Below are positions 28,017 through 35,732 of a stretch of 64,000 nucleotides of DNA, piece by piece; position 1 is the stretch's first letter; the number at the start of each line of letters is the position of its first letter. The position numbers and the translations under genes are program-made. The notes beneath the pieces were generated by a model, which saw only the letters and a list, made by a program, of their open reading frames with translations, searched no databases and was not told the DNA's origin. Location: the NCBI GenBank assembly GCA_964515335.1, contig CAZETS010000014.1, positions 18,183-82,182 of the forward strand, given 5' to 3'. The DNA comes from TMED88 sp964515335 (GTDB taxonomy: Bacteria > Myxococcota_A > UBA9160 > UBA4427).

Positions 28017-28032
28017 GGGTCCGGCCTCGCTC

Positions 28033-28074
28033 GCGATTCGTGACTCGCGATTCGTGATTCGTGATTCGTGATCG
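28033..28074. repeat. 7-bp tandem repeat, 6 units, in leader of the histone-like gene
   Basis: Six consecutive units of the form GYGAYTC (three 14-bp pairs: 28033-28046, 28047-28060, 28061-28074; the last unit is imperfect) lie 17 bases upstream of the start codon on the minus strand. Function is unknown; they would be transcribed as part of the leader if the promoter at about 28160 is right. Confidence 0.85.
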
Positions 28075-28150
28075 TCTCAGATGGTGTCGTGCGGCGCTGT
28101 TCCGACGACGCTTGCCGCTCCACTTTCTAGCTCGGCGCGGTTGATTGCCG

Positions 28151-28177
28151 GGTATAGCAGAAAATTCGCGAACGCAA
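28151..28177 (-). promoter_or_regulatory. Candidate sigma-70-type promoter for the histone-like gene
   Basis: In a stretch of lower GC, the minus strand reads TTGCGT, 15 bases, then TATACC preceded by TGC (extended -10 form). It is about 135 bases upstream of the start codon at 28016. The 15-base spacing is short and no test was possible. Confidence 0.3.
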
Positions 28178-28224
28178 CGCCATGGTTTTCGCCCGTCGCG
28201 TCATTCTCCAAGAATTCATATGGG

Positions 28225-28662
28225 TCAATTCGACTCATCGTCGATGGATCGCCGTGTCTGCTTGACGTCCGAGCGGCGCCGCTTCTCGCGCAGTCGACGT
28301 TCGCGCGATGCGCGCGTCGGTCGGGTGTGGACGCGCGTCTCCTGCATATGGAGCGCGGCGGCTACCAGGTCGGCCAGACGCTCGCGCGCCGCCTCGCGAT
28401 TGCGGGCCCGACTACGCTCGTCGGCGACGTGCACCACCAGCTCGCCGCCCCTCGTCAGCCGCGTGCCCAGTCGCTCGAGCAGGCGGGCGCGCGTCTCTTC
28501 GTCGAGGGCCGCGCTCTCCCGCACGTTCCAGCGCAACGTGACCCGGGTAGACGTCTTGTTGACGTGCTGGCCGCCGGGACCACCGGCGCGGCTCGCGCTC
28601 TCGCGCAGCTCGCCGGCCGAAACCACGATGCCGGCGGTGATCTCCAGGTCCCTCGAAACCAT
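28225..28662 (-). CDS. arfB: Peptide chain release factor-like ribosome rescue protein ArfB
   Basis: 145 residues from ATG 28662 (a GTG directly before it is equally possible), close to the 140 of E. coli ArfB. The catalytic GGQ motif lies in SRAGGPGGQHVNK (residues 30-32). The tail is very basic (RASRERRLREKRRRSDVK), as needed to enter the empty mRNA channel of a stalled ribosome. ArfB hydrolyses peptidyl-tRNA on ribosomes stalled without a stop codon. It lacks the codon-recognition domains of RF1/RF2. A longer reading upstream is Ala/Arg-rich and unlikely to be coding. It is divergent from the LPP20 gene. Confidence 0.92.
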   Translation of the reverse strand: MVSRDLEITAGIVVSAGELRESASRAGGPGGQHVNKTSTRVTLRWNVRESAALDEETRARLLERLGTRLTRGGELVVHVADERSRARNREAARERLADLVAAALHMQETRVHTRPTRASRERRLREKRRRSDVKQTRRSIDDESN

Positions 28663-28942
28663 CACGCCGCCCCCTGGACCCGAGCGCGCCGGAGCGCGAG
28701 CCGCCGTACGGGCACGCCCCGCCGGCCGGACCTCGCCCGCAGAGCCCCCCGCGCGAGCCGCCGGCACCGATTCGACTGGCTGCGCTCGGGCCGCGTCTCG
28801 GACGCTGGATTCGGACCGGCCCAGCATACAGGAGCAGGCTTCGGGCTATCATCGGGCACCCACGGGCGCGTGGGATCGTGCCGAGCCCACGAGAAGACCA
28901 GGACAGGACCGCGGCACCCAACCGGAGAATCGGAGCCAGCAC

Positions 28943-29563
28943 ATGCGCACGACGCATCGGATCGACACGTCATCGTCCCGACCCTCTCGAGCCAGCGTCC
29001 TCGGCGTAGTCCTGGCCGCAGGCTTCGCGTTCGCCTGCGGGAGCGACGGAACCGAAGGAGCGCCCATCCCGGACAACAGCCCGCTCGCCGGGGCGCCGGA
29101 TTGGGTGCTGCAGGGGTGCGCCGCCTACTGGGACGATGACGACGATGCCCGGATCTGCGGCGTCGGCTCGGTGGCGGGCACCCGCAACATCTCGCTGGCC
29201 CGCACCGCCGCCATCGGCCGGGCGCGCACCGAGATTGCGCGGAGCCTGCAGGTCAAGGTGCAGTCGATGTTGAAGGACTACTCGGCCACCACGAGCGGCG
29301 GCGAGAACTTCGGCGGCGAGGCCAACGACGAGCAGTACATCGAGGACGTCTCGAAGCAGATCACGCAGCTCACGCTCAGCGGCACGACGCTGCAGGACAC
29401 CTGGGTCGGTCCCGACGGAACGCTCTACACGTTGGTTTCGCTCGACGTCGAGAACTTCTCGGACTCGCTCGACCAGATCAGCAGTCTCTCCGAGAAGGTT
29501 CGCGAGGCCGTCAAGGAGCGCGCCGACGCCTCGTTCCGCGAGCTCGACGAAGAGACGAACTGA
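28943..29563 (+). CDS. LPP20-family lipoprotein
   Basis: 206 residues from ATG 28943, with GGAG 7 bases upstream. The signal peptide ends in a lipobox with Cys32 (AFAC). The mature part begins with an Asp-rich segment (WDDDDDARICGVGSV). RTAAIGRARTEIARSLQVKVQSM follows in the position of the LPP20-family helix, given here as a landmark from about residue 88. The C-terminal helices run to the end. LPP20 proteins are lipid-anchored outer-membrane or periplasmic proteins of unknown function, often in organelle- or pilus-related loci. The neighbours here (ArfB, a hypothetical protein) give no clue. Confidence 0.8.
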   Translation: MRTTHRIDTSSSRPSRASVLGVVLAAGFAFACGSDGTEGAPIPDNSPLAGAPDWVLQGCAAYWDDDDDARICGVGSVAGTRNISLARTAAIGRARTEIARSLQVKVQSMLKDYSATTSGGENFGGEANDEQYIEDVSKQITQLTLSGTTLQDTWVGPDGTLYTLVSLDVENFSDSLDQISSLSEKVREAVKERADASFRELDEETN

Positions 29564-29589
29564 GCGGGGCGGGGGGCGGTGGCAACCGC

Positions 29590-30162
29590 TCAGTCCACCC
29601 AGTAGAGGCAGCGCGACGGGCAGGCCTCGATGCCCGCCCGGGCGAGGGGCTCCCACTCGGCGGGGATCCAGGCGAGCAGCGCCGCGATCGGCTCGTCGGG
29701 TCGGCTCGCGTAGGTGCGACCCCAGGCCAGCAGCCAGAGATCCCAGGGCGGTCGGTCGTCTACGTCGAACAGCCCGCGCGAGGCCGCCTGGGCCTCGCCG
29801 CCCCCGATCGACATGTCGACCTCGCACACGATCAGCCGGCCGTCGCCCACGCCCGAGACCGACTCGGCGTGAGCGGCCGCCTCCCGCGGCGCCAGGCACT
29901 CGGCCAGGCGCTCGGCTCGCCGCTCGGCCAGGGCGAGCAGCGCCGCATCGAGCGCCGCCAGGCTCGACTCCTCCTCGAGATCGGGCTCGAGGGCCGGCGT
30001 GCGCGCGCGGCGATCGGCCGCGAGATCGACCGGCAGCGCCCGCCACCAACGCCGCACATCGCGCAGCCGAAGCGCCAGCACGGCCCGGCGGTCTGCCGAG
30101 AGCTCGCGGTCGAGGTCGAGGGGCAGGTCGCGCCGCCGCCGGGTCGAGAGGAGGTTCACCAC
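29590..30162 (-). CDS. Conserved-looking hypothetical protein
   Basis: 190 residues from GTG 30162, with GGAGGT about 11 bases upstream. It is Ala/Arg/Leu-rich and predicted soluble. The middle is helical (SLAALDAALLALAERRAE), and the C-terminal third has several aromatic patches (DDRPPWDLWLLAWGRTY, LLAWIPAEWEPLARAG) and ends CPSRCLYWVD. I do not recognise the family. It is on the same strand as, and 49 bases downstream of, the serine protease gene, so the two may share a transcript. Confidence 0.65.
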   Translation of the reverse strand: MVNLLSTRRRRDLPLDLDRELSADRRAVLALRLRDVRRWWRALPVDLAADRRARTPALEPDLEEESSLAALDAALLALAERRAERLAECLAPREAAAHAESVSGVGDGRLIVCEVDMSIGGGEAQAASRGLFDVDDRPPWDLWLLAWGRTYASRPDEPIAALLAWIPAEWEPLARAGIEACPSRCLYWVD

Positions 30163-30211
30163 CGCGCCGGTCCACCTCCACGATCGCGCAAAGTCGCTGC
30201 TCGCCGGGCTG

Positions 30212-31324
30212 CTAGAGGTCGGAGTCCATCTCGTCGTCGAAGGATCCGTCGAGCTCGTCGAAGGCGCCCTTCGCCTTCTCGCGGGTCCGCTTGTAGACGT
30301 CCTTCATGGCCCGGTCGAGCCGGAAGTTGCGGTTCGGGACGCCGAACATCCACTCGCCGTTCTCGCCCTCGAACTCGCGCGGCCCCGCTTCGCGCCCTTC
30401 GCCCGGCTCGTCGGCGGGCACAGGGGGCGCAGCCGGCTCGGAGGACGCGGACGCACGAGACTCGGGGGACGGCGGATCCGGCACGCCGGCCCGGGGATTG
30501 CCGCCAGGCGGCGACGGCTCGGCGCGCGGCTGCGGGACGGGCGCCGGCACCGGCTCGCGAGCGGAATCGGCGCGCCGGACGGCCGTGAGACCGGCGGCAT
30601 GGTGGCCGAGCCACTCGAGGGCCATCGCGCTGCGCAGCGAGTAGTTGAGACCCTCGAGTGGCAGCCCCTGCTTGTTGACCCGACGCACGAAAGTGTTGAC
30701 ACCGATCAGCCGCGCGTTCTCGTCGAGCAGCGGCCCGCCGGAGTTGCCCGGATTGATGGCGGTGTCGGTCTGGAAGACGTCGCGCACGCCGTCGCGGCGC
30801 ACGCTCGAGACGGTGCCGGTCGTGAGCGTCCACAGCCCGCCACCACCCGGATGGCCGATCGCCGCCACCGGCTCGCCCACCTCGACCTCCTCCGAGTCGC
30901 CGATGTCGATCGCCTCGAGTCCGGGCGGCGGATCGACGATCTGCAGCAGCGCGAGGTCGAGGGCCTCGTCGCGCGCCACCACGCGCACCCTGAGCGGCGA
31001 GCGAAGATCGCGCCGGTCGTCGCCGGTGACGCGCGCGGGCTTGAGGAAGACCTGCAGCGTCCGGTAGGGGCGCCTGGTCCGGGCATCCACGACGACGTGG
31101 TCGTTGGTCAGGACGAGGCCCTGCGCGGACACGATGGTGCCCGTCCCCGAGCCGCCGCGGCCCTTCGCATCGAAGCCGAAGATCACCACCACGCTCGGCG
31201 CCGACTCGCGGTACACCGTCGCGGCCGAGAAGGCCTGTGCGCCCCCGGCCAGCAGGACGGCGGCCGCCACCCCGAGGACCCCGAGCGCCATCAAGCGCCG
31301 GCTACGTCGTCGATCGCTGTCCAC
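30212..31324 (-). CDS. Trypsin-like (HtrA/S1C-type) serine protease without PDZ domain
   Basis: 370 residues from GTG 31324, with GGGAGGA upstream; the signal peptide (RRLMALGVLGVAAAVLLAGG, cleavage near AQA-FS) fits this start. The protease domain has His in LTNDHVVV, Asp in DEALDLALL and Ser in INPGNSGGPLL, so the triad is complete. After about residue 245 comes a Pro-rich, presumably disordered linker in place of PDZ domains, then a short acidic C-terminus. It is probably a periplasmic protease for quality control or processing. Missing PDZ domains set it apart from DegP/DegS. The hypothetical protein gene lies downstream. Confidence 0.88.
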   Translation of the reverse strand: MDSDRRRSRRLMALGVLGVAAAVLLAGGAQAFSAATVYRESAPSVVVIFGFDAKGRGGSGTGTIVSAQGLVLTNDHVVVDARTRRPYRTLQVFLKPARVTGDDRRDLRSPLRVRVVARDEALDLALLQIVDPPPGLEAIDIGDSEEVEVGEPVAAIGHPGGGGLWTLTTGTVSSVRRDGVRDVFQTDTAINPGNSGGPLLDENARLIGVNTFVRRVNKQGLPLEGLNYSLRSAMALEWLGHHAAGLTAVRRADSAREPVPAPVPQPRAEPSPPGGNPRAGVPDPPSPESRASASSEPAAPPVPADEPGEGREAGPREFEGENGEWMFGVPNRNFRLDRAMKDVYKRTREKAKGAFDELDGSFDDEMDSDL

Positions 31325-31530
31325 CGCGTCCTCCCTCGCCTGATGGCTCGCCGCAATCCCGCACCGGGCGGGCGAGCAGCCCCGGGAGTCAGTGCCCGAC
31401 CACCATACACGAGTTACATCCGGGCGAAAGCTCGAGGCGCGAGCGGGCGACCGATGCGCGATATGATGGCGCGAAGCCGGCCGATGTCGGCCGTCCCCCA
31501 CCTCTTCCCGACCCGCCCGACGGAGCTCCC

Positions 31531-32628
31531 ATGCGCGCCGCTGTCCTCGAAGCTGCCGGCTCCCCGATCGAAATCGACGAGGTCGAGATCGCCCCGCCGG
31601 GTCCGGGCCAGGTGCGCGTCGCCGTGCGCTACTGCGGCTGCTGCCACTCGGACCTGTCGATCGCCGAGGGCTCGTTTCCCGCCCCGACACCGATCGTGCT
31701 CGGCCACGAGGCCTCGGGCGTCGTCGAGGAGCTCGGGGCAGGCGTCGACCGCCTCGCCGTCGGCGACCACGTCGTGCTCACCCCCGTGCCGCCCTGCGGC
31801 ACCTGTTACTGGTGCGTGCGCGGCGAGGCCAGCAGCTGCGTGAACTCGACCGCGATCATGACCAACCAGTTCCCGGACGGGCAGACGGGCCTGTCGCGCG
31901 GGGGCGCCGTCGTCTATCGCGGCGTGGGTGTCGGTGCGTTCTCCGAATACGTGGTGACCGAGGCGACCGGCGCCGTGAAGATCCCCGACGAGGTGCCCCT
32001 CGAGGTCGCCTGCCTGGTGGGCTGCGCGGTCCAGACCGGCGTCGGCGCCGTGCTCAACACCGCGCAGGTCGTCGAGGGCGCCACCGTCCTGGTGCTCGGC
32101 CTCGGCGGCATCGGCCTGTCCGTCGTACAGGGCGCGCGCCTCGCCGCCGCCTCGCGCATCATCGTGTCGGACCCGGTCGCCCGGCGCCGCGAGGTCGCCG
32201 GCGCCCTCGGCGCGACCGACTTCATCGACCCGACGAGCGAGGACGTGATCGCCCGCACCCAGCAGCTGACGGGCGGCATCGGCGCCGACTACGCGTTCGA
32301 GTGCGCGGGCCGCAGCGAGCTGATCACCGCCGCCACCCTCGCCACCCGCAACCGGGGCACCACCGTCTGCGTCGGCGCACCGCCCGTCACCGACAGCCTC
32401 AATGTCGCACCCGCCTCGCTGTTCGTCGTCTCCGAGCGCAAGCTGATGGGAACCCTTCTCGGAAGCTCCAACTCGCTGCTCGAGATCCCCCGACTGATCG
32501 CCCTCTATCAGGCAGGCCGCCTCGACCTCGATGCGCTGATCACCGCGCGTCGTCCCCTCGAAGAAATCAACGATGCCATGGCGGATCTGACCGCGAGCCG
32601 GGGAATCCGGACGGTGCTGGAGATCTAG
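31531..32628 (+). CDS. Zinc-dependent alcohol dehydrogenase (MDR superfamily)
   Basis: 365 residues from ATG 31531, with GGAG 6 bases upstream. Zinc ligands of the catalytic site are Cys38 and His39 context (GCCHSDL) and GHEASGVVEE. The structural zinc cysteines are in CGTCYWCVRGEASSC. The cofactor-binding Rossmann motif is VLGLGGIGLSVVQGA. The protein has the family length and resembles class III-like or aryl/alkyl alcohol dehydrogenases that use NAD. It is cytoplasmic. The substrate is unknown. It stands alone on the plus strand, 165 bases before msrP. Confidence 0.9.
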   Translation: MRAAVLEAAGSPIEIDEVEIAPPGPGQVRVAVRYCGCCHSDLSIAEGSFPAPTPIVLGHEASGVVEELGAGVDRLAVGDHVVLTPVPPCGTCYWCVRGEASSCVNSTAIMTNQFPDGQTGLSRGGAVVYRGVGVGAFSEYVVTEATGAVKIPDEVPLEVACLVGCAVQTGVGAVLNTAQVVEGATVLVLGLGGIGLSVVQGARLAAASRIIVSDPVARRREVAGALGATDFIDPTSEDVIARTQQLTGGIGADYAFECAGRSELITAATLATRNRGTTVCVGAPPVTDSLNVAPASLFVVSERKLMGTLLGSSNSLLEIPRLIALYQAGRLDLDALITARRPLEEINDAMADLTASRGIRTVLEI

Positions 32629-32792
32629 ATCCTCGAACCGCCTACCGGGCACCCCAGCCCGGGAATCCCGCCGGCACAATTCCGGCGGCAGGTAACCTCG
32701 CCGCCGCCGGCCACGTAGAGATATTCGAGCGTCGCCGAGGGTCCGTTGGAGCGGACCGAGCGCCCCATCGGCGAGCGCATCGGGGAGTCTTC

Positions 32793-33782
32793 ATGTTGAT
32801 TCGAACACGGCCGGATATCCGGGCCAGCGAGATCACAGATCGCAGCGCCTATCTCGATCGGCGGAGATTCCTCCGCGACGGCGCGCTCGCCGTGGCGGGC
32901 GCCGCCGGCGCCGCCTCCTGGCTGGCGGCCTGCGGGGCGCCGGAAGAGGCGCGCGCTGCGCCCTCGAAAGCCGTGCCGCCGCGTCCGCTCGAGGGCGTCC
33001 GCCCTGCCCCGGCCGTCTACCGGGTCGACGACACGCCGACCGACCACGAGGACGCCACGACCTACAACAACTTCTACGAGCTCGGCCTCGACAAGGGCGA
33101 CCCGGCGAGGAACGCGCACCGGCTGCACACGGAGCCGTGGTCGGTCGTCGTCGAGGGCGAGGTCGGCAAGCCGGGACGCATCCCGCTCGAGGATCTGCTC
33201 CGCCCGCACCCGCTCGAGGAGCGCATCTATCGCCTGCGCTGCGTCGAAGCCTGGTCGATGGTGATCCCGTGGATCGGCATCCCGCTCGGCGACGTGCTCG
33301 CGCGCTTCGAGCCGACGAGCAAGGCCCGCTACGTGGCGTTCGAGACCATTCTCGACCGCGAGAACCTGCCCGGACAGCGCCGCCGCGTGCTCGACTGGCC
33401 GTACCGCGAGGGCCTGCGCCTCGACGAAGCCATGCACCCGCTCGCGCTGCTCGCGGTGGGGATGTACGGCGAGACGCTGCCGGCGCAGAACGGAGCGCCG
33501 CTGCGTCTCGTGGTGCCCTGGAAGTACGGGTTCAAGAGCATCAAGTCGATCGTGCGCATCCGCCTGCAGAGCGACCAGCCGACCACCAGCTGGAACGCGG
33601 CGACGCCGCGGGAGTACGGCTTCTACGCCAACGTGAACCCCGAGGTCGACCACCCGCGTTGGAGCCAGGCTCGCGAGCGCCGCATCGGCGAATGGCGCAA
33701 GCGCCCCACCCTCCCGTTCAACGGCTACGCGGACCAGGTGGCGTCGCTGTACGGCGGGATGAACCTGCGGAAGCTCTACTGA
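32793..33782 (+). CDS. msrP: Protein-methionine-sulfoxide reductase catalytic subunit
   Basis: 329 residues from ATG 32793. The Tat signal is LDRRRFLRDGALAVAGAAG. The molybdopterin-binding cysteine is Cys150 in YRLRCVEAWSMVIPW, and WKYGFKSIKSI is a further family signature. Length and layout match E. coli MsrP (334 residues). MsrP reduces methionine sulfoxide in periplasmic proteins using a molybdenum cofactor, and needs the haem protein MsrQ for electrons. msrQ begins 1 base after this stop codon, as in other genomes. The pair protects envelope proteins from hypochlorous acid and similar oxidants. Confidence 0.97.
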   Translation: MLIRTRPDIRASEITDRSAYLDRRRFLRDGALAVAGAAGAASWLAACGAPEEARAAPSKAVPPRPLEGVRPAPAVYRVDDTPTDHEDATTYNNFYELGLDKGDPARNAHRLHTEPWSVVVEGEVGKPGRIPLEDLLRPHPLEERIYRLRCVEAWSMVIPWIGIPLGDVLARFEPTSKARYVAFETILDRENLPGQRRRVLDWPYREGLRLDEAMHPLALLAVGMYGETLPAQNGAPLRLVVPWKYGFKSIKSIVRIRLQSDQPTTSWNAATPREYGFYANVNPEVDHPRWSQARERRIGEWRKRPTLPFNGYADQVASLYGGMNLRKLY

Positions 33783-33783
33783 G

Positions 33784-34437
33784 GTGCGCGCCACCGGTCG
33801 TCCCGTCCGCGTCGGGGTCGCGCTGCTCGGCCTCGCGCCCTTCTTCGCCCTCGGCCTCGGCGTCGCACGGGACAGCCTCGGCGCCGACCCGCCCGAGGTG
33901 CTGCTGCACGAGACCGGCGAGTGGGCGCTGCGCTGGCTGCTGGCCACGCTCGCGGTGACCCCGCTGCGCCGCCTCTTCGGATGGTCGTGGCTGGCGCCGC
34001 ATCGGCGCACGTTCGGGCTGCTGGCCTACTTCTACGCGTGTCTCCACTTCACCAGCTACCTGGTATTCGAACTCGGCTTCGCCTGGGGCGAACTCGGCGC
34101 CGACATCCTCGAGCGGCCCTACATCACGGTGGGCTTCTCCACGCTGCTCCTGCTCACCCCCCTGGCCATCACGTCCACGCGCGGCTGGATGCGCCGGCTC
34201 GGCCGGCGCTGGCGGCAACTGCACCGACTCGCCTACGTGGCCGCGGTGGGCGGCGTGGTGCACTTCCTCTGGTCCGTCAAGGCGGACCTCAGCGAGCCCC
34301 TCTTCTACGGCGCCATCGCCGCCGCGCTGCTCGGATACCGCCTCTACGGGAACGAACCCGCCCGGGCTTCGCGAAAGCGCGAGAGCTGTGCGAGGCTCCC
34401 GCGCCCGGAGCAGAGCCCGAGCGACGGCGCTGCCTGA
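33784..34437 (+). CDS. msrQ: Haem-binding membrane subunit of the MsrPQ system
   Basis: 217 residues from GTG 33784, directly after the msrP stop. Six membrane helices are visible. Histidines likely to bind haem b lie in LLHETGEW, CLHFTSY, QLHRLAYV and VVHFLW, the ferric-reductase-like pattern of MsrQ. It passes electrons from quinol or flavin at the inner membrane to MsrP. The last 25 residues are polar and of low conservation. The TraB-family gene starts 10 bases downstream and may be in the same transcript. Confidence 0.95.
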   Translation: MRATGRPVRVGVALLGLAPFFALGLGVARDSLGADPPEVLLHETGEWALRWLLATLAVTPLRRLFGWSWLAPHRRTFGLLAYFYACLHFTSYLVFELGFAWGELGADILERPYITVGFSTLLLLTPLAITSTRGWMRRLGRRWRQLHRLAYVAAVGGVVHFLWSVKADLSEPLFYGAIAAALLGYRLYGNEPARASRKRESCARLPRPEQSPSDGAA

Positions 34438-34447
34438 AGAGGCCCTC

Positions 34448-35686
34448 GTGACCGACCCCAGCGATTCCGCCGAATCCGCACCCCCGGCGACCGACGCGGC
34501 CGACCGCGAACGCGGCGACTACCCGAGCGACGTCCACGTCCTCCACGTGGACGACCGCGAGTTCATCCTGGTCGGCACCGCCCACATCTCCAAGCACTCG
34601 GTCCACCTGGTGCGCGAAGTGATCGAGCGCGAGCGCCCGGATGCGGTGAGCATCGAACTCGACGCGCAGCGCTACGAGGCGTTGTCCCAAGAGAGGCACT
34701 TCGAAGCGCAGGACCTGCGCGCGATCATCCGCAACAAGCAGCTGGCCCCGTTGCTGATGAACCTGCTGCTCGCCTCGTACCAGAAGCGGCTCGGTATGAA
34801 GCTCGGCGTGATGCCCGGCAGCGAGCTGCTCGAGGCCGCCAAGGCCGCCGAGGCGCTGGGCATTCCGATCTCGCTTTGCGACCGCGACGTGCGGATCACC
34901 CTGCGCCGCGCGTGGTCGTCGCTCTCGCTCTGGAAGAAGCTCACGCTCCTGTCGGGCGTCTTCGCGAGCGCCTTCGAGACGCCGGAGATCACCGAGGAGG
35001 AGCTCACGCGCATCCGCGAGGCCGACGTGCTGACCGAGCTGATGAACGAGCTCGGTGAGAACCTGCCCGACCTCAAGCGCGCGCTCATCGACGAGCGCGA
35101 CAGCTACCTGGCCCAGAAGATCCGGCAGACCGAGGGCCGGCGGATCGTCGCGGTGGTGGGCGCGGGGCACGTCTCGGGCATGACGCGGGCGATCGTCGAG
35201 CACGAGGAGATCGACCTCGCGGCCATCGAGGAGATTCCGCCGGCCTCGGGGGCCTGGAAGCTCTTCGGCTGGGGGATTCCGGCGATCATCCTGGGCTCGA
35301 TCGCCTGGATCGGCTTGAGCCAGGGCTTCGTCGAGGCCGGCCAGAACGCGGCGTTCTGGTTCTTTGCGAACGCGGTGCCGTCGGGCATCGGCGCGCTGGT
35401 GGCTCTCGCCCATCCGCTCACGGTGCTCGCTGCCTTCGTCGCCGCTCCGTTCACGAGCCTCACGCCGGTGATCGGCGCCGGTTACGTGGCCGCCTTCGTA
35501 CAGACCTGGTACGTGCCCCCGACCGTGCAGGAGATCCGAACCGTGGGCGACCAGATCGCCACGTTCTCCGGCTGGTGGAAGAATCGTCTGCTACGCATCC
35601 TGCTCGTCTTCATCCTGACGACGGTCGGCAGCATCGTGGGCACCTGGGTCGGCGGCATCGAGATCGTCGGCAACGCGGTGCGCTGA
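34448..35686 (+). CDS. TraB/PrgY-family membrane protein
   Basis: 412 residues from GTG 34448, with GAAGAGG 5 bases upstream. The TraB domain (about 35-270) begins ILVGTAHISKHSVHLV with the GTAH motif and ends VVGAGHVSGM with the GxGH motif, the two metal-site elements of this Tiki/TraB superfamily. Three to four membrane helices follow (about 275-410), as in PrgY. The family is thought to be metalloprotease-like; PrgY limits a peptide pheromone in enterococci. Substrate here is unknown. It follows msrQ by 10 bases, so oxidative envelope stress may control it too; that link is inference. Confidence 0.88.
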   Translation: MTDPSDSAESAPPATDAADRERGDYPSDVHVLHVDDREFILVGTAHISKHSVHLVREVIERERPDAVSIELDAQRYEALSQERHFEAQDLRAIIRNKQLAPLLMNLLLASYQKRLGMKLGVMPGSELLEAAKAAEALGIPISLCDRDVRITLRRAWSSLSLWKKLTLLSGVFASAFETPEITEEELTRIREADVLTELMNELGENLPDLKRALIDERDSYLAQKIRQTEGRRIVAVVGAGHVSGMTRAIVEHEEIDLAAIEEIPPASGAWKLFGWGIPAIILGSIAWIGLSQGFVEAGQNAAFWFFANAVPSGIGALVALAHPLTVLAAFVAAPFTSLTPVIGAGYVAAFVQTWYVPPTVQEIRTVGDQIATFSGWWKNRLLRILLVFILTTVGSIVGTWVGGIEIVGNAVR

Positions 35687-35732
35687 TCGGCACAGAGCGG
35701 CCGACCTCCGAGCGCTGGCATAGCCTACCGGG

